Assembly: GCA_031431475.1 (NCBI GenBank)
Contig: JANPDL010000036.1
Location: forward strand, 196,989 to 260,988
DNA length: 64,000 nucleotides
Direction of reading: 5' to 3'
Source of the DNA: JADCCX01 sp031431475
GTDB lineage: Bacteria; Pseudomonadota; Alphaproteobacteria; Rhizobiales; Beijerinckiaceae
Shown here: piece after piece, positions 1 to 8,470 of the stretch
How the letters are laid out: every line of letters begins with the position of its first letter
Position numbering within the stretch: position 1 is the stretch's first letter
The notes under the pieces: model-generated
Told to the model about the DNA's origin: nothing
Database searches by the model: none
The model's input: the letters and a program-made list of their open reading frames with translations, nothing else
Translations under genes and position numbers: made by a program

Positions 1-102
1 GCCCTCCGGCGCATCTGTCAGCGATGCAATGGACCGACGATCAGTCAATGCCAAGAGGATGTGATCAGCGCTGGATTCAATGGTGGCGGTGGCAAGGGGC
101 AT
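1..102 (-). CDS. Partial CDS at window edge, possible hydratase-type enzyme
   Basis: An open frame on the minus strand starts with ATG at position 102 and runs 34 codons off the left edge. The visible N-terminus (MPLATATIESSADHILLALT...) ends in a stretch resembling the 'RR..IA.LT.APEG' N-terminal region of 2-keto-4-pentenoate hydratase / fumarylacetoacetate hydrolase family proteins, but it is too short to assign. It would lie 66 bp downstream of crtC in the same direction and could belong to the same transcript. The frame is also open by chance at this length, so it may not be a gene. Confidence 0.3.
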   Translation of the reverse strand, partial: MPLATATIESSADHILLALTDRRSIASLTDAPEG

Positions 103-168
103 GAGCATTCCAGTATTTCAGGATATGCAGAATAGTGCGGCGATAATACTGCGCAAGCTGGAATCCGG

Positions 169-1122
169 TCATCGCGTCCAGCGCGGCATGCGGAACGGCA
201 GCATCTGCTGCACGACAGGGTACTTCAGGCGGTCCAGCATCAGGCTTTCATGGAAACTGGTGACGGTCTCGCCCATCAGCTTGGTCCTGACGATGGAGCG
301 TGTGTAGAAAGGTGTATCCTCCAGTGTCTCCACCACTTGCGGGGCAAACCCGTCCTCGCATTGTATGGCCCTGTGGGCACGCCAGATCCTGCCCGGTGGA
401 AGCGGGTGCTGCGGCGGTGGATCGAAGTTGGAGACTTTGCCATCCGGGCCGATGTCGAGCGCCAGCACCTTTCTCCCTCCCACGCGTCTGCGGATGTCAT
501 AAAGAATCGCGGTGCCGTCGCGGGCAGGCGCGCGGGACCAGTCCCAGTCCACGAAATCATGCTCGGGCAGGCGTTCACCCCGGTTGCTGTCGAGATAGCC
601 TGAGCCGCTCCAGCACAATCCGGGTTCGTCGAATTCCACCTCGATCCGGCAGGCCGGGGCGATGGGTCGCCAGTGGTGCAGGCCAGCATCGTCCAGCGCA
701 AAGCTCGCACCGGTCAGCGCCTGAGGTGTGATGCGGATCGAGCCGCGCATGGATCGGGGGATGGGTGTGGCGCGCTCGTTGATGGTCACGCCTAGCGCGC
801 CCTGATCGTTCCAGGCCAGTGTGCTGGGGCCGACAGTGAAATGTTCCTTGCTGCGATTGAGTTGCCTCTTGCCGCGTTCCGTCATGCACCAGCGCCCGCC
901 CGGACCATAGAGCGCCACATTAATCGCGACATGATCCTCCGGGTCGGCGGCACCCCTTTTAAGCGCGCGGCGATAATAGGGCGAGAAGACGCTGCCGACG
1001 AAGGCGATGAGCGTGATGCCATGCTTGCCATCATCGCTGATGCCATCGAGATACCACCAGAGATAGCCACCAGAGTTGATGGATTCGCTGAAGTCAGGAC
1101 CATCTGGAAGCGCGAAACTCAT
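169..1122 (-). CDS. crtC: Carotenoid 1,2-hydratase (hydroxyneurosporene synthase) CrtC
   Basis: This enzyme adds water to the terminal 1,2 double bond of acyclic carotenoids (neurosporene, lycopene) at the membrane, an early step towards spheroidene or spirilloxanthin. The 317-residue product opens with a typical CrtC N-terminus containing GGYLWWYLDGISDDGKHG followed by IAFVGSVFSPYY, the family hallmark. The frame stays open upstream, but I place the start at the ATG at 1122 because it overlaps the crtD stop in an ATGA and because homology begins there. crtD and crtC are therefore translationally coupled. The protein is somewhat longer than the Rhodobacter enzyme (about 280 residues), mainly at the C-terminus. 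Confidence 0.93.
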   Translation of the reverse strand: MSFALPDGPDFSESINSGGYLWWYLDGISDDGKHGITLIAFVGSVFSPYYRRALKRGAADPEDHVAINVALYGPGGRWCMTERGKRQLNRSKEHFTVGPSTLAWNDQGALGVTINERATPIPRSMRGSIRITPQALTGASFALDDAGLHHWRPIAPACRIEVEFDEPGLCWSGSGYLDSNRGERLPEHDFVDWDWSRAPARDGTAILYDIRRRVGGRKVLALDIGPDGKVSNFDPPPQHPLPPGRIWRAHRAIQCEDGFAPQVVETLEDTPFYTRSIVRTKLMGETVTSFHESLMLDRLKYPVVQQMLPFRMPRWTR

Positions 1123-2615
1123 ATCCGGTCTTTCATCAGTGCCGCGACTGCCAGCCTGCCCGAGATCGCCGCCATTGGCACGCCTGGCGCGGGATGCACA
1201 CTGCCGCCAGCGAGATAGAGGCCGGGGAGTTTTGTGCGCGCTCCCGCCCGCTGGAACGAGGCCATCCAGCCATGCGAGGCCGGACCATAGAGCGCGCCTC
1301 CGCTGGCCGGGAACAGCCGGTTGAACCCGGCGGGTCCGGTGATGATGCCGGGGCTTTGTGTCCGGTCGATATGCAGGCCGCAGCGTTCCATGAGGGCGAA
1401 GGCGCGTTCTCCACACGCCGCGATATCGGCATCGCTCAGCGCATCGCGGTCGCCATCAGCCGGAGCGTTGACAAGGCATAGCAGGCGATCCGGGCCGTCA
1501 TTGATCCCATCGTCGCCACGGTCCTGCGCGCAGACATAAACCGTGGGATCATGCGGCAGTTTGCGCTGGCCGAAGATGGCCTCGAACTCCGCCGGATAGT
1601 CCTTCGAGAAGAACACGCTGTGGCGCGTCAGGGGGAAGCCGCTGGTCTTTGTATCGAGACACCATGTGAGCGCTGAGAGGGAGCGGCGCGCCGCCGGTGT
1701 TGCTTGCGCTGCGCTGGCGGCCTCCTCGCCCAGCAGTTTCGCGCCCAGCGCCGAGACATCGCCATTGAGGATGATGGCGCTTGCCCTGATCTCCTCGCCA
1801 TGGGTGAGCCTGACGCCCGAAGCCTTGCTGTGCTCTACGAGTATCCGGTCCGCACCCACGCCAAACCGAAACACCGCGCCCTTTGCCTCGGCCAGCCGCT
1901 GCAAAGTGGTGGCCAGCGCATGCATGCCGCCTTCCAGCGTCCACACACCTTCCTGCTCGGCATGGGCGACAAGCATGAAGGTGCCGGGTGCCTGAAAGGG
2001 CGATGAGCCGCAATAGGTGGTGTAGCGCCCGAAGAGCTGGCGCAGACGCGGATCGCTGAAGTGTCGGCCAAGCGCGCTCCACATCGTGCTGAGGGGGCGC
2101 GTGGCCAGCAGGTTGCCGATGTTGGCGATCCCGGCGTTCATGGCGAGGCCGATGGGGGAGGGACGCTGCGCCCGCATGAACGGTTCGTAGAGCGTGTTGA
2201 AAATACGCGATGCTTCCGTGTTGAACCGCAAGAATCCCTCCGCGTCAGCCGTGCCCGCGAAGCGGCCGATGGCATCGGCCGAGCGTCTGACATCGGCGAA
2301 CAGATCCAGCCGGTTGCTCTCGTCCGTGCCACCGCCATCCCAGGTATGGCGCGCCAGCACGTTGAGTTTCGTGATGGTGATCTCCGATTCGAGCGTGGTT
2401 CCGGCCTGATCGAACAGCTCATCGAAAATGCGGCGCAGGGTGAAAACCGTCGGTCCAGCGTCAATTCCGCGTCCTGTGGGCGAGACCTGCCGCATCTTGC
2501 CACCGGGTCGGGCTTCCTTCTCGATCACGGTGACAGGCACGCCACGGCTTGCCAGATCCAGCGCAGCCGTGAGGCCGCCCACGCCCGCGCCGATGATCAA
2601 AACCTGTTCCGCCAC
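1119..2615 (-). CDS. crtD: Hydroxyneurosporene/methoxyneurosporene 3,4-desaturase CrtD
   Basis: This FAD-dependent carotenoid 3,4-desaturase acts after CrtC and around CrtF to extend the conjugated system. The 498-residue protein starts with a Rossmann dinucleotide fold (VLIIGAGVGGLTAALDLA, residues ~5-22) and the phytoene-desaturase-type GGKMRQ segment. The C-terminal flavin-binding patch includes GLYLAGGSVHPAPGVPMA. Position beside crtC and opposite crtE identifies it as CrtD rather than CrtI. It is transcribed leftward from the crtD-crtE intergenic region, which holds two PpsR-type boxes. Confidence 0.93.
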   Translation of the reverse strand: MAEQVLIIGAGVGGLTAALDLASRGVPVTVIEKEARPGGKMRQVSPTGRGIDAGPTVFTLRRIFDELFDQAGTTLESEITITKLNVLARHTWDGGGTDESNRLDLFADVRRSADAIGRFAGTADAEGFLRFNTEASRIFNTLYEPFMRAQRPSPIGLAMNAGIANIGNLLATRPLSTMWSALGRHFSDPRLRQLFGRYTTYCGSSPFQAPGTFMLVAHAEQEGVWTLEGGMHALATTLQRLAEAKGAVFRFGVGADRILVEHSKASGVRLTHGEEIRASAIILNGDVSALGAKLLGEEAASAAQATPAARRSLSALTWCLDTKTSGFPLTRHSVFFSKDYPAEFEAIFGQRKLPHDPTVYVCAQDRGDDGINDGPDRLLCLVNAPADGDRDALSDADIAACGERAFALMERCGLHIDRTQSPGIITGPAGFNRLFPASGGALYGPASHGWMASFQRAGARTKLPGLYLAGGSVHPAPGVPMAAISGRLAVAALMKDRI

Positions 2616-2640
2616 GATCGATTTATCCTGTACTACGTAG

Positions 2641-2658
2641 TGTCATTGCGAATTGACA
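2641..2658. promoter_or_regulatory. PpsR/CrtJ-type operator (TGT-N12-ACA), site 1
   Basis: The sequence TGTcattgcgaattgACA is a perfect match to the TGT-N12-ACA palindrome bound by the redox/light-responsive repressor PpsR (CrtJ). It lies 25 bp upstream of crtD and 74 bp upstream of crtE in the divergent promoter region. Known biology: PpsR dimers bind paired sites cooperatively to repress crt and bch genes under oxygen. Binding here is inferred from the match. Confidence 0.75.
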
Positions 2659-2671
2659 CGATCTTTCAAAA

Positions 2672-2689
2672 TGTCCAGCCTGCTCGACA
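2672..2689. promoter_or_regulatory. PpsR/CrtJ-type operator (TGT-N12-ACA), site 2
   Basis: TGTccagcctgctcgACA is a second perfect TGT-N12-ACA palindrome, with its centre 31 bp (about three helical turns) from site 1. Two sites on the same face of the helix fit cooperative repression of both crtD and crtE. Confidence 0.75.
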
Positions 2690-2732
2690 TGACCTGTGAC
2701 ACTTTCACCATCACAGGCTTTTCCCGACGGGG

Positions 2733-3608
2733 ATGCACATGGATGTCATTGGTCGTATCGAACGTGCGTTGACGGGAGCCCTGATGCCCACGGAAGCGAG
2801 TCCGTGTCCACCCAGGCTGGCCAACGCGCTGCATGCTGCAGTGTTTCCGGGTGGGCATCGCATCCGTCCCAAGCTGTGCATCTCGGTCGCCATGGCTTGC
2901 GGGGATCGCGATCCGGCTGCGGCGGATGCTGCGGCTGCCGCCATCGAACTGCTGCATTGCGCCTCGCTTGTGCATGATGACCTGCCGTGTTTTGACGATG
3001 CGAATCTCAGGCGCGGGCTGCCGTCCATTCACGTGGCTTTCGGTGAACCCATCGCAGTCCTCGTGGGCGACACGCTGATCGTCAATGCGTTCGAGACCAT
3101 CGCACGCGGCATGACCAAGGCTCCGCATCGCATCGCCCGGATGATCCGGTTGATCGGCGAGGCGACTGGTGCGCCCCATGGCATCTGTGCCGGGCAAGCC
3201 TGGGAGAGCGAGACGAACATTCCGCTGGAAGCTTATCACCGCGCCAAGACAGGGTCGCTGTTTGCCGCCGCCACCGGTGCCGGAGCGCTCGCCGCCGGTG
3301 CTGATCCCGCCCTGTGGTTCGGGCTCGGCGACAAGATCGGGCGTGCCTACCAGATCGCCGATGATATCCGCGATGTGGCGGATACCGCTGATTCCTTTGG
3401 CAAGCCGATTGGTCAGGATGCAGCGCGGGGCCGCCCCAGTGCGGCACGCGAGCTTGGCATCAAGGGTGCGGTCAGGGCGCTGGCGGCTCTCACCGAAACC
3501 ATCATCGCCTCGGTGCCGGACTGCCCGGGACAAGACCATTTCCGTGCTGCGATCCGCGCCGAGACGAAGCGTTTCCTGCCGGAAGAGCTGGCTTTGATGG
3601 CGGCTTGA
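2733..3608 (+). CDS. crtE: Geranylgeranyl diphosphate synthase CrtE
   Basis: It makes GGPP, the C20 precursor of carotenoids and of the bacteriochlorophyll phytyl tail. The 291-residue trans-prenyltransferase shows the first Asp-rich motif with a long spacer (HDDLPCFDD, residues 81-89), typical of bacterial type II GGPP synthases, and the second motif DDIRD (210-214). GGHRIRPKL (40-48) is the substrate-binding segment. A second ATG lies two codons downstream at 2739. It is the first gene of the rightward superoperon; crtF follows after 33 bp. Confidence 0.93.
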   Translation: MHMDVIGRIERALTGALMPTEASPCPPRLANALHAAVFPGGHRIRPKLCISVAMACGDRDPAAADAAAAAIELLHCASLVHDDLPCFDDANLRRGLPSIHVAFGEPIAVLVGDTLIVNAFETIARGMTKAPHRIARMIRLIGEATGAPHGICAGQAWESETNIPLEAYHRAKTGSLFAAATGAGALAAGADPALWFGLGDKIGRAYQIADDIRDVADTADSFGKPIGQDAARGRPSAARELGIKGAVRALAALTETIIASVPDCPGQDHFRAAIRAETKRFLPEELALMAA

Positions 3609-3641
3609 GCCGTCAAGCCTCATCCTTCGACGGGCCTTCCC

Positions 3642-4796
3642 ATGTCCACGCTGGATCAAACGGAGCCCGCTGTGCGCCTCAGCCTTACCGACCGGGTGCT
3701 GAACTGGCGTGACCGGTTGCTGGGCAGCCCGAAATTCCAGCTGTTTGCGGCACGCATGCCGATTTTCAGCGCAATCTCACGACGGCGCAGCACAGAGCTT
3801 TTCGATATCGCGGCGGGCTTTGTTTATACGCAGGTGCTGTTTGCCTGCCTCAAGCTAAGAATCTTCGATATGCTGGCGCAGGGGCCGCTGTCGCTGGACG
3901 AGATTGCGCGGCGCACCGATCTGCCGCTGGCCTCGGCCGAACGCCTGACTACGGCTGCCGTTGCGATCCGCCTGCTGGAAAAGCGCCGCGATGGCAGGAT
4001 CGGCCTTGGCATGCTGGGGGCGGCGCTGAACGGTGCGCCCGGCGTGAAGGCGATGATGCACCACAACCAGGTGCTCTACCGAGACCTGATGGACCCCGTG
4101 GCTTTGCTGCGTGGCGAAGCTGGCCCAACTGAGCTGTCGCGCTACTGGCCGTATGCCGCGAACGAAGAGCGCCGCCAGGACATCACGCCCGAAGAGGTCG
4201 TGGCTTATACCGACCTGATGGCGGAGTCGCAGGGCTTCGTCGCGGATGATGTTCTCGATGCCTACGATGTGAGCCGTCACAAGCGCCTGATGGATATTGG
4301 TGGTGGTGACGGATCGTTCCTACGCTCCGCCGGAGGGCGTGCCCAAAATCTGGCGCTGACGCTGGTCGATCTGCCGCCCGTGGTGGAGACGGCGCGCCAG
4401 CGTTTTGCTGCGGCAGGCATGGCGGCGCGCGCGACATTACACGGTCATGATTTCCAGAACGGCGCACTGCCCGGGGGTGCCGATCTCATCTCGCTCGTGC
4501 GTGTGGCGCATGATCATGACGACCCCGTGGTGCGTGGACTTCTGGCCGCAGCATATCTGGCGCTGGAACCCGGTGGCTCGCTGATTCTGGCCGAACCGAT
4601 GTCGGGCGTTTCCGGTGCGCAGCACATGGCGGATGCCTATTTCGGCTTCTACTTACTGGCGATGGGAACCGGTCGGGCCCGGACCCCCGAAACCCTTGTT
4701 ATGATGCTAAAAGAAGCAGGATTTGCCGATGCAATGGTCATTCCGACCCGGCGTCCGCTGCTGACCTCGCTGATCGTGGCGAAAAAAGCGGCATAA
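3642..4796 (+). CDS. crtF: Demethylspheroidene (hydroxyneurosporene) O-methyltransferase CrtF
   Basis: This SAM-dependent enzyme methylates the 1-hydroxy group created by CrtC, giving the methoxy end of spheroidene or spirilloxanthin. The 384-residue protein has an N-terminal winged-helix dimerisation domain (FDIAAGFVYTQVLFACLKLRIFDML) and a C-terminal Rossmann domain with the SAM motif LMDIGGGDGSF (~216-226). The fold matches plant-type small-molecule O-methyltransferases. Its position between crtE and bchC is the usual one. Confidence 0.93.
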   Translation: MSTLDQTEPAVRLSLTDRVLNWRDRLLGSPKFQLFAARMPIFSAISRRRSTELFDIAAGFVYTQVLFACLKLRIFDMLAQGPLSLDEIARRTDLPLASAERLTTAAVAIRLLEKRRDGRIGLGMLGAALNGAPGVKAMMHHNQVLYRDLMDPVALLRGEAGPTELSRYWPYAANEERRQDITPEEVVAYTDLMAESQGFVADDVLDAYDVSRHKRLMDIGGGDGSFLRSAGGRAQNLALTLVDLPPVVETARQRFAAAGMAARATLHGHDFQNGALPGGADLISLVRVAHDHDDPVVRGLLAAAYLALEPGGSLILAEPMSGVSGAQHMADAYFGFYLLAMGTGRARTPETLVMMLKEAGFADAMVIPTRRPLLTSLIVAKKAA

Positions 4797-4802
4797 TCTA
4801 AG

Positions 4803-4820
4803 TGTAACCCCCAAGTGACA
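4803..4820. promoter_or_regulatory. PpsR/CrtJ-type operator upstream of bchC
   Basis: TGTaacccccaagtgACA is a perfect TGT-N12-ACA box, 68 bp before the bchC start and immediately after the crtF stop. It suggests an internal PpsR-repressed bchC promoter inside the superoperon, as known in Rhodobacter. I saw no second perfect copy nearby. Confidence 0.72.
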
Positions 4821-4888
4821 TAAAATTCCGCCAAGATAGATTGATGCTTGTCCGCATTCCCCGCGGCAGTAACAAGTGAGGACACCCG

Positions 4889-5824
4889 GTGCAAACGCTC
4901 GCGGTGGTCATGAAAGAACCGAAGCATCTCGTGGTCAACGAAGTGGCTTTGATTCAGGCTACCGAGACCGATGTGATCGTGGATGTGCTGTGGTCCGGCA
5001 TCAGCACCGGCACCGAAAAACTGCTCTGGTCCGGCACGATGCCAAAGTTCCCCGGGCTAAGCTATCCACTGGTTCCAGGCTACGAAACTGTGGGCGTGGT
5101 CAGCACGGCTGGTAGCCAGTCCGGGCTCTCTGTCGGACAACATGTTTTCGTTCCGGGCTCGCGCGGCTTCCTTGATGTCAGCGGCCTTTTCGGCGGCGCT
5201 GCGCGGCGGCTTGTGGTCGCTGGAGCCAAGGCCATTCCGGTTGATGCCTCGCTGGGTCCTGATGCTGTTCTGCTGGCGCTGGCCGCAACGGCGTATCACG
5301 CCATCATAGGCGGTCGTATGCCTGATCTCATTGTCGGTCACGGCGTGCTGGGTCGCCTGATTGCCCGCGTGGCGATAGCGATGGGTGCCGAGGCTCCAAC
5401 AGTTTGGGAAAAGCAGCCGGAGCGTATGGGCGGAGCCGAGGGTTATGCCGTCGTCGATCCCGCCAGTGATACACGCTGTGATTACCAGAGCATCTATGAT
5501 GTCAGCGGCGATTCTGCATTGCTTGACACGCTCATCCTGCGCTCGGGCAAGGGCGGCGAGATCACGCTCGCTGGCTTCTACAGCGCGCCGCTTTCCTTCA
5601 TTTTCCCGCCTGCTTTCATGCGGGAGATGCGCCTGCGCATCGCGGCGGAATGGCAGCCCGCCGACCTCACGAGCGTTCTGGCGCTTTTTGACCAGGGCAA
5701 GCTTTCGCTCTCCGGCCTCATCTCGCACCAGCGCCCCGCGACCGAAGCGGCACTGGCCTATCCCGTGGCGTTCACGGACCCGACCTGCACCAAAATGATT
5801 CTCGACTGGAGAAATTTGCCATGA
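4889..5824 (+). CDS. bchC: 3-hydroxyethyl-bacteriochlorophyllide a dehydrogenase BchC
   Basis: BchC oxidises the C3 1-hydroxyethyl group to acetyl, a late step of bacteriochlorophyll a synthesis. The 311-residue protein is a medium-chain dehydrogenase/reductase relative without the usual zinc-ligand pattern; SGISTGTEKLLWSG and VPGYETVGVV are characteristic of BchC. The start is GTG at 4889, preceded by AAGTGAGGA as ribosome binding site. The stop overlaps the bchX ATG by 4 bp (ATGA). Confidence 0.93.
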   Translation: MQTLAVVMKEPKHLVVNEVALIQATETDVIVDVLWSGISTGTEKLLWSGTMPKFPGLSYPLVPGYETVGVVSTAGSQSGLSVGQHVFVPGSRGFLDVSGLFGGAARRLVVAGAKAIPVDASLGPDAVLLALAATAYHAIIGGRMPDLIVGHGVLGRLIARVAIAMGAEAPTVWEKQPERMGGAEGYAVVDPASDTRCDYQSIYDVSGDSALLDTLILRSGKGGEITLAGFYSAPLSFIFPPAFMREMRLRIAAEWQPADLTSVLALFDQGKLSLSGLISHQRPATEAALAYPVAFTDPTCTKMILDWRNLP

Positions 5825-6867
5825 GTATCGCGACACCTGCCAAGCCGTCGGTTGCCGCCCCGCTCTGGAATCCGGAAACCGGGACGACTGCCGCTGGCCT
5901 CGTCGCACTGAAGCAGATCGCGGATGCTGTGATCTCCGAACCTGTAATTGCGCCCGCCAAGAAAGAAACGCAGGTCATCGCGATCTACGGCAAGGGCGGC
6001 ATCGGCAAGAGCTTCACACTCGCCAACCTCAGCTACATGATGGCGCAGCAGGGCAAGCGCGTGCTGCTGATCGGCTGCGATCCCAAGAGCGATACCACGT
6101 CTTTGCTGTTCGGCGGCAAGGCCTGTCCCACAATCATCGAGACCTCGTCGCGCAAGAAAGCTGCGGGTGAGGAAGTGCAGATCGGCGACGTCTGCTTCAA
6201 GCGCGACGGCGTCTTCGCGATGGAGCTGGGCGGACCGGAAGTGGGTCGCGGCTGCGGCGGACGCGGCATTATCCACGGTTTCGAGTTGCTGGAGAAGCTT
6301 GGCTTCCATGACTGGGGCTTCGATTACGTGCTGCTCGACTTCCTGGGTGATGTGGTCTGCGGCGGCTTTGGCCTGCCGATCGCCCGTGACATGTGCCAGA
6401 AGGTCATCGTCGTGGGGTCCAACGACCTCCAGTCGCTCTATGTTGCCAACAACGTCTGCTCGGCGGTGGAATATTTCCGCAAGCTCGGCGGCAACGTCGG
6501 TGTTGCCGGCATCGTCATCAACAAGGACGACGGCACGGGCGAGGCTGCGGCTTTCGCCAAGCGCGTTGGCATTCCGGTGCTGGCCTCCATTCCCGCTGAC
6601 GAGGATATCCGCCGCAAGAGCGCCACTTACGAGATCATCGGCAGGCCGGACACCCAGTGGGGCCCGCTGTTCGAAGAACTCGGAGCCAATGTCGCTGTTG
6701 CACCGCCGATGCGCCCGACTCCTTTGACGGGTGATGAGTTGCTGGGCCTGTTCAGCGCCTCGACCACGGGCCGCGACTACGTGCTCCAGCCCGCGTCGCT
6801 CGCCGATATGTGCGGTGGCACCGTGACTGAAAAGCCGACCCTCGAAGTCGTCTACGACAACGCCTGA
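5821..6867 (+). CDS. bchX: Chlorophyllide a reductase iron protein subunit BchX
   Basis: BchX is the ATP-dependent NifH-like electron donor of chlorophyllide a oxidoreductase (COR), which reduces ring B to give the bacteriochlorin. The 348-residue protein has a P-loop YGKGGIGKS (~56-64) and two Cys-containing segments, EVGRGCGGRG and DVVCGGFG, that supply the bridging [4Fe-4S] ligands of the homodimer. The ~50-residue N-terminal extension before the P-loop is normal for BchX and absent from BchL. Confidence 0.96.
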   Translation: MSIATPAKPSVAAPLWNPETGTTAAGLVALKQIADAVISEPVIAPAKKETQVIAIYGKGGIGKSFTLANLSYMMAQQGKRVLLIGCDPKSDTTSLLFGGKACPTIIETSSRKKAAGEEVQIGDVCFKRDGVFAMELGGPEVGRGCGGRGIIHGFELLEKLGFHDWGFDYVLLDFLGDVVCGGFGLPIARDMCQKVIVVGSNDLQSLYVANNVCSAVEYFRKLGGNVGVAGIVINKDDGTGEAAAFAKRVGIPVLASIPADEDIRRKSATYEIIGRPDTQWGPLFEELGANVAVAPPMRPTPLTGDELLGLFSASTTGRDYVLQPASLADMCGGTVTEKPTLEVVYDNA

Positions 6868-6883
6868 AAGCAACAGCAGAGCC

Positions 6884-8470
6884 ATGGTCACCTTGATCGA
6901 CAACATGAAGGGCAAGCCCGGTGAGCGGGAAACCCGCCCCGTTGCCCCCGTGGTCGAACCCGGTGGCGAGGTGGCGTCTGGTCTGGGCTGTCATTCTGGC
7001 AAGGATGAGATGAAGAAGGCCGCCGCTGCCGCGGGCAAGAGCGAAATTCTCGATCAATACGCCAAGGATTATCCGCTGGGTCCGCATGACCAGCCGCAAT
7101 CGATGTGCCCGGCCTTCGGTTCGCTGCGCGTCGGCCTGCGGATGAAGCGCACGGCGACGATCCTTTCGGGCTCCGCGTGCTGCGTTTATGGCCTCACTTT
7201 CACCTCGCATTTCTATGGTGCACGCCGCAGCGTCGGCTATGTCCCGTTCAGTTCCGAGACGCTGGTCACTGGCAAGCTGTTCGAGGATATCCGCGACGCC
7301 GTGCATCTGATGGCAGATCCAGCGCTTTATGATGCTGTCGTGATCATCAACCTGTGCGTGCCGACGGCGTCCGGTGTTCCACTGCGCATTCTCCCCAAGG
7401 TGATCGACGGTGTGCGCATCATCGGCATTGATGTTCCGGGCTTTGGTGTGCCGACCCATGCGGAAGCCAAGGATGTGCTGGCTGGCGCCATGCTTGCCTA
7501 TGCCCGAGCCGAGGCCGAGCAGGGGCCGGTCGCCGCGCCGCGCACTGGCCGCAGCGAGCGCCCCACTGTGGCTCTTCTGGGCGAGATGTTCCCGCTTGAT
7601 CCTGTCGGTATCGGCCAGATGCTGGAGCCGCTTGGTCTCGCAGCCGGTCCTGTTGTTCCCACGCGCGAGTGGCGCGAGCTTTATGCGGCGCTGGATTGCA
7701 CGGCGGTCGCCGCCATCCATCCCTTCTACACGGCATCGATTCGCGAGTTCGAGACGGCGGGCCGTCCCATCATCGGCTCCGCGCCTGTCGGCTATGACGG
7801 CACTGACGCCTGGCTCTCCGCTATCGGCGAGGTCTGTTCGGTTTCCTCGGACAAGATCGCTGCCACCAAGACCAAGTTCCTGCCCGCCATCAAGGGTGCG
7901 CTGGCGGCCAAGCCGATCAACGGCAAGATTACCGTGTCAGGCTACGAAGGTTCGGAACTGCTGGTCGCGCGCCTTCTGCTCGAGAGCGGCGCTGATGTGA
8001 AATATGTGGGCTCCGCCTGCCCGAAGACACGCTGGTCGGAGCCTGACCTCAAATGGCTCGAGAACCGCGGCGTCGAAGTCCAGTTCCGTGCCTCGCTGGA
8101 ACAGGATCTGCGGGCTGTGGATAGGTATCAGCCTGATCTTGCGATTGGCACGACACCCGTCGTTCAGTACGCCAAAGAGCGTGCGATGCCGTCGCTCTAT
8201 TTCACCAACCTTATCTCGGCACGTCCGCTGATGGGTGTTGCCGGTGCTGGTTCGCTGGCAACTGTTGTGAATGCCGCGATGGCCAACAAAGCCCGCTTCG
8301 ATGTGATGAAGGATTTCTTCGAGGGCGTGGGCGAAGGCGACAATTCCGGTATCTGGCTGGATACGCCTCGTGATCGCCCCGAGTTCAAGAAAAAGCAGAT
8401 GGCCAAGCTTCAGGCCATGCAATCCGCGCTGAACAACTCCCTCGAAAAGCCGATCGGGGAGACCGTCTGA
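6884..8470 (+). CDS. bchY: Chlorophyllide a reductase subunit BchY
   Basis: BchY is the NifD-like half of the COR catalytic heterotetramer. The 528-residue product contains conserved Cys segments near the N-terminus (GLGCHSG; QSMCPAFGSLR; SGSACCVYGL) that bind the shared [4Fe-4S] cluster. The annotated ATG at 6884 lacks a strong Shine-Dalgarno; a second ATG seven codons in (6905) is possible. Its stop overlaps the bchZ start (TGATG). Confidence 0.95.
   Translation: MVTLIDNMKGKPGERETRPVAPVVEPGGEVASGLGCHSGKDEMKKAAAAAGKSEILDQYAKDYPLGPHDQPQSMCPAFGSLRVGLRMKRTATILSGSACCVYGLTFTSHFYGARRSVGYVPFSSETLVTGKLFEDIRDAVHLMADPALYDAVVIINLCVPTASGVPLRILPKVIDGVRIIGIDVPGFGVPTHAEAKDVLAGAMLAYARAEAEQGPVAAPRTGRSERPTVALLGEMFPLDPVGIGQMLEPLGLAAGPVVPTREWRELYAALDCTAVAAIHPFYTASIREFETAGRPIIGSAPVGYDGTDAWLSAIGEVCSVSSDKIAATKTKFLPAIKGALAAKPINGKITVSGYEGSELLVARLLLESGADVKYVGSACPKTRWSEPDLKWLENRGVEVQFRASLEQDLRAVDRYQPDLAIGTTPVVQYAKERAMPSLYFTNLISARPLMGVAGAGSLATVVNAAMANKARFDVMKDFFEGVGEGDNSGIWLDTPRDRPEFKKKQMAKLQAMQSALNNSLEKPIGETV

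Noticed and set aside
2695..2715. Third PpsR-like site before crtE
   Set aside because: The TGT...ACA spacing is 15, not 12.
4849..4866. Second PpsR-like half site before bchC
   Set aside because: TGT is present but no ACA follows at the required 12-base spacing.
5758..6915. 385-codon minus-strand frame opposite bchX
   Set aside because: Antisense shadow of the well-supported bchX gene.
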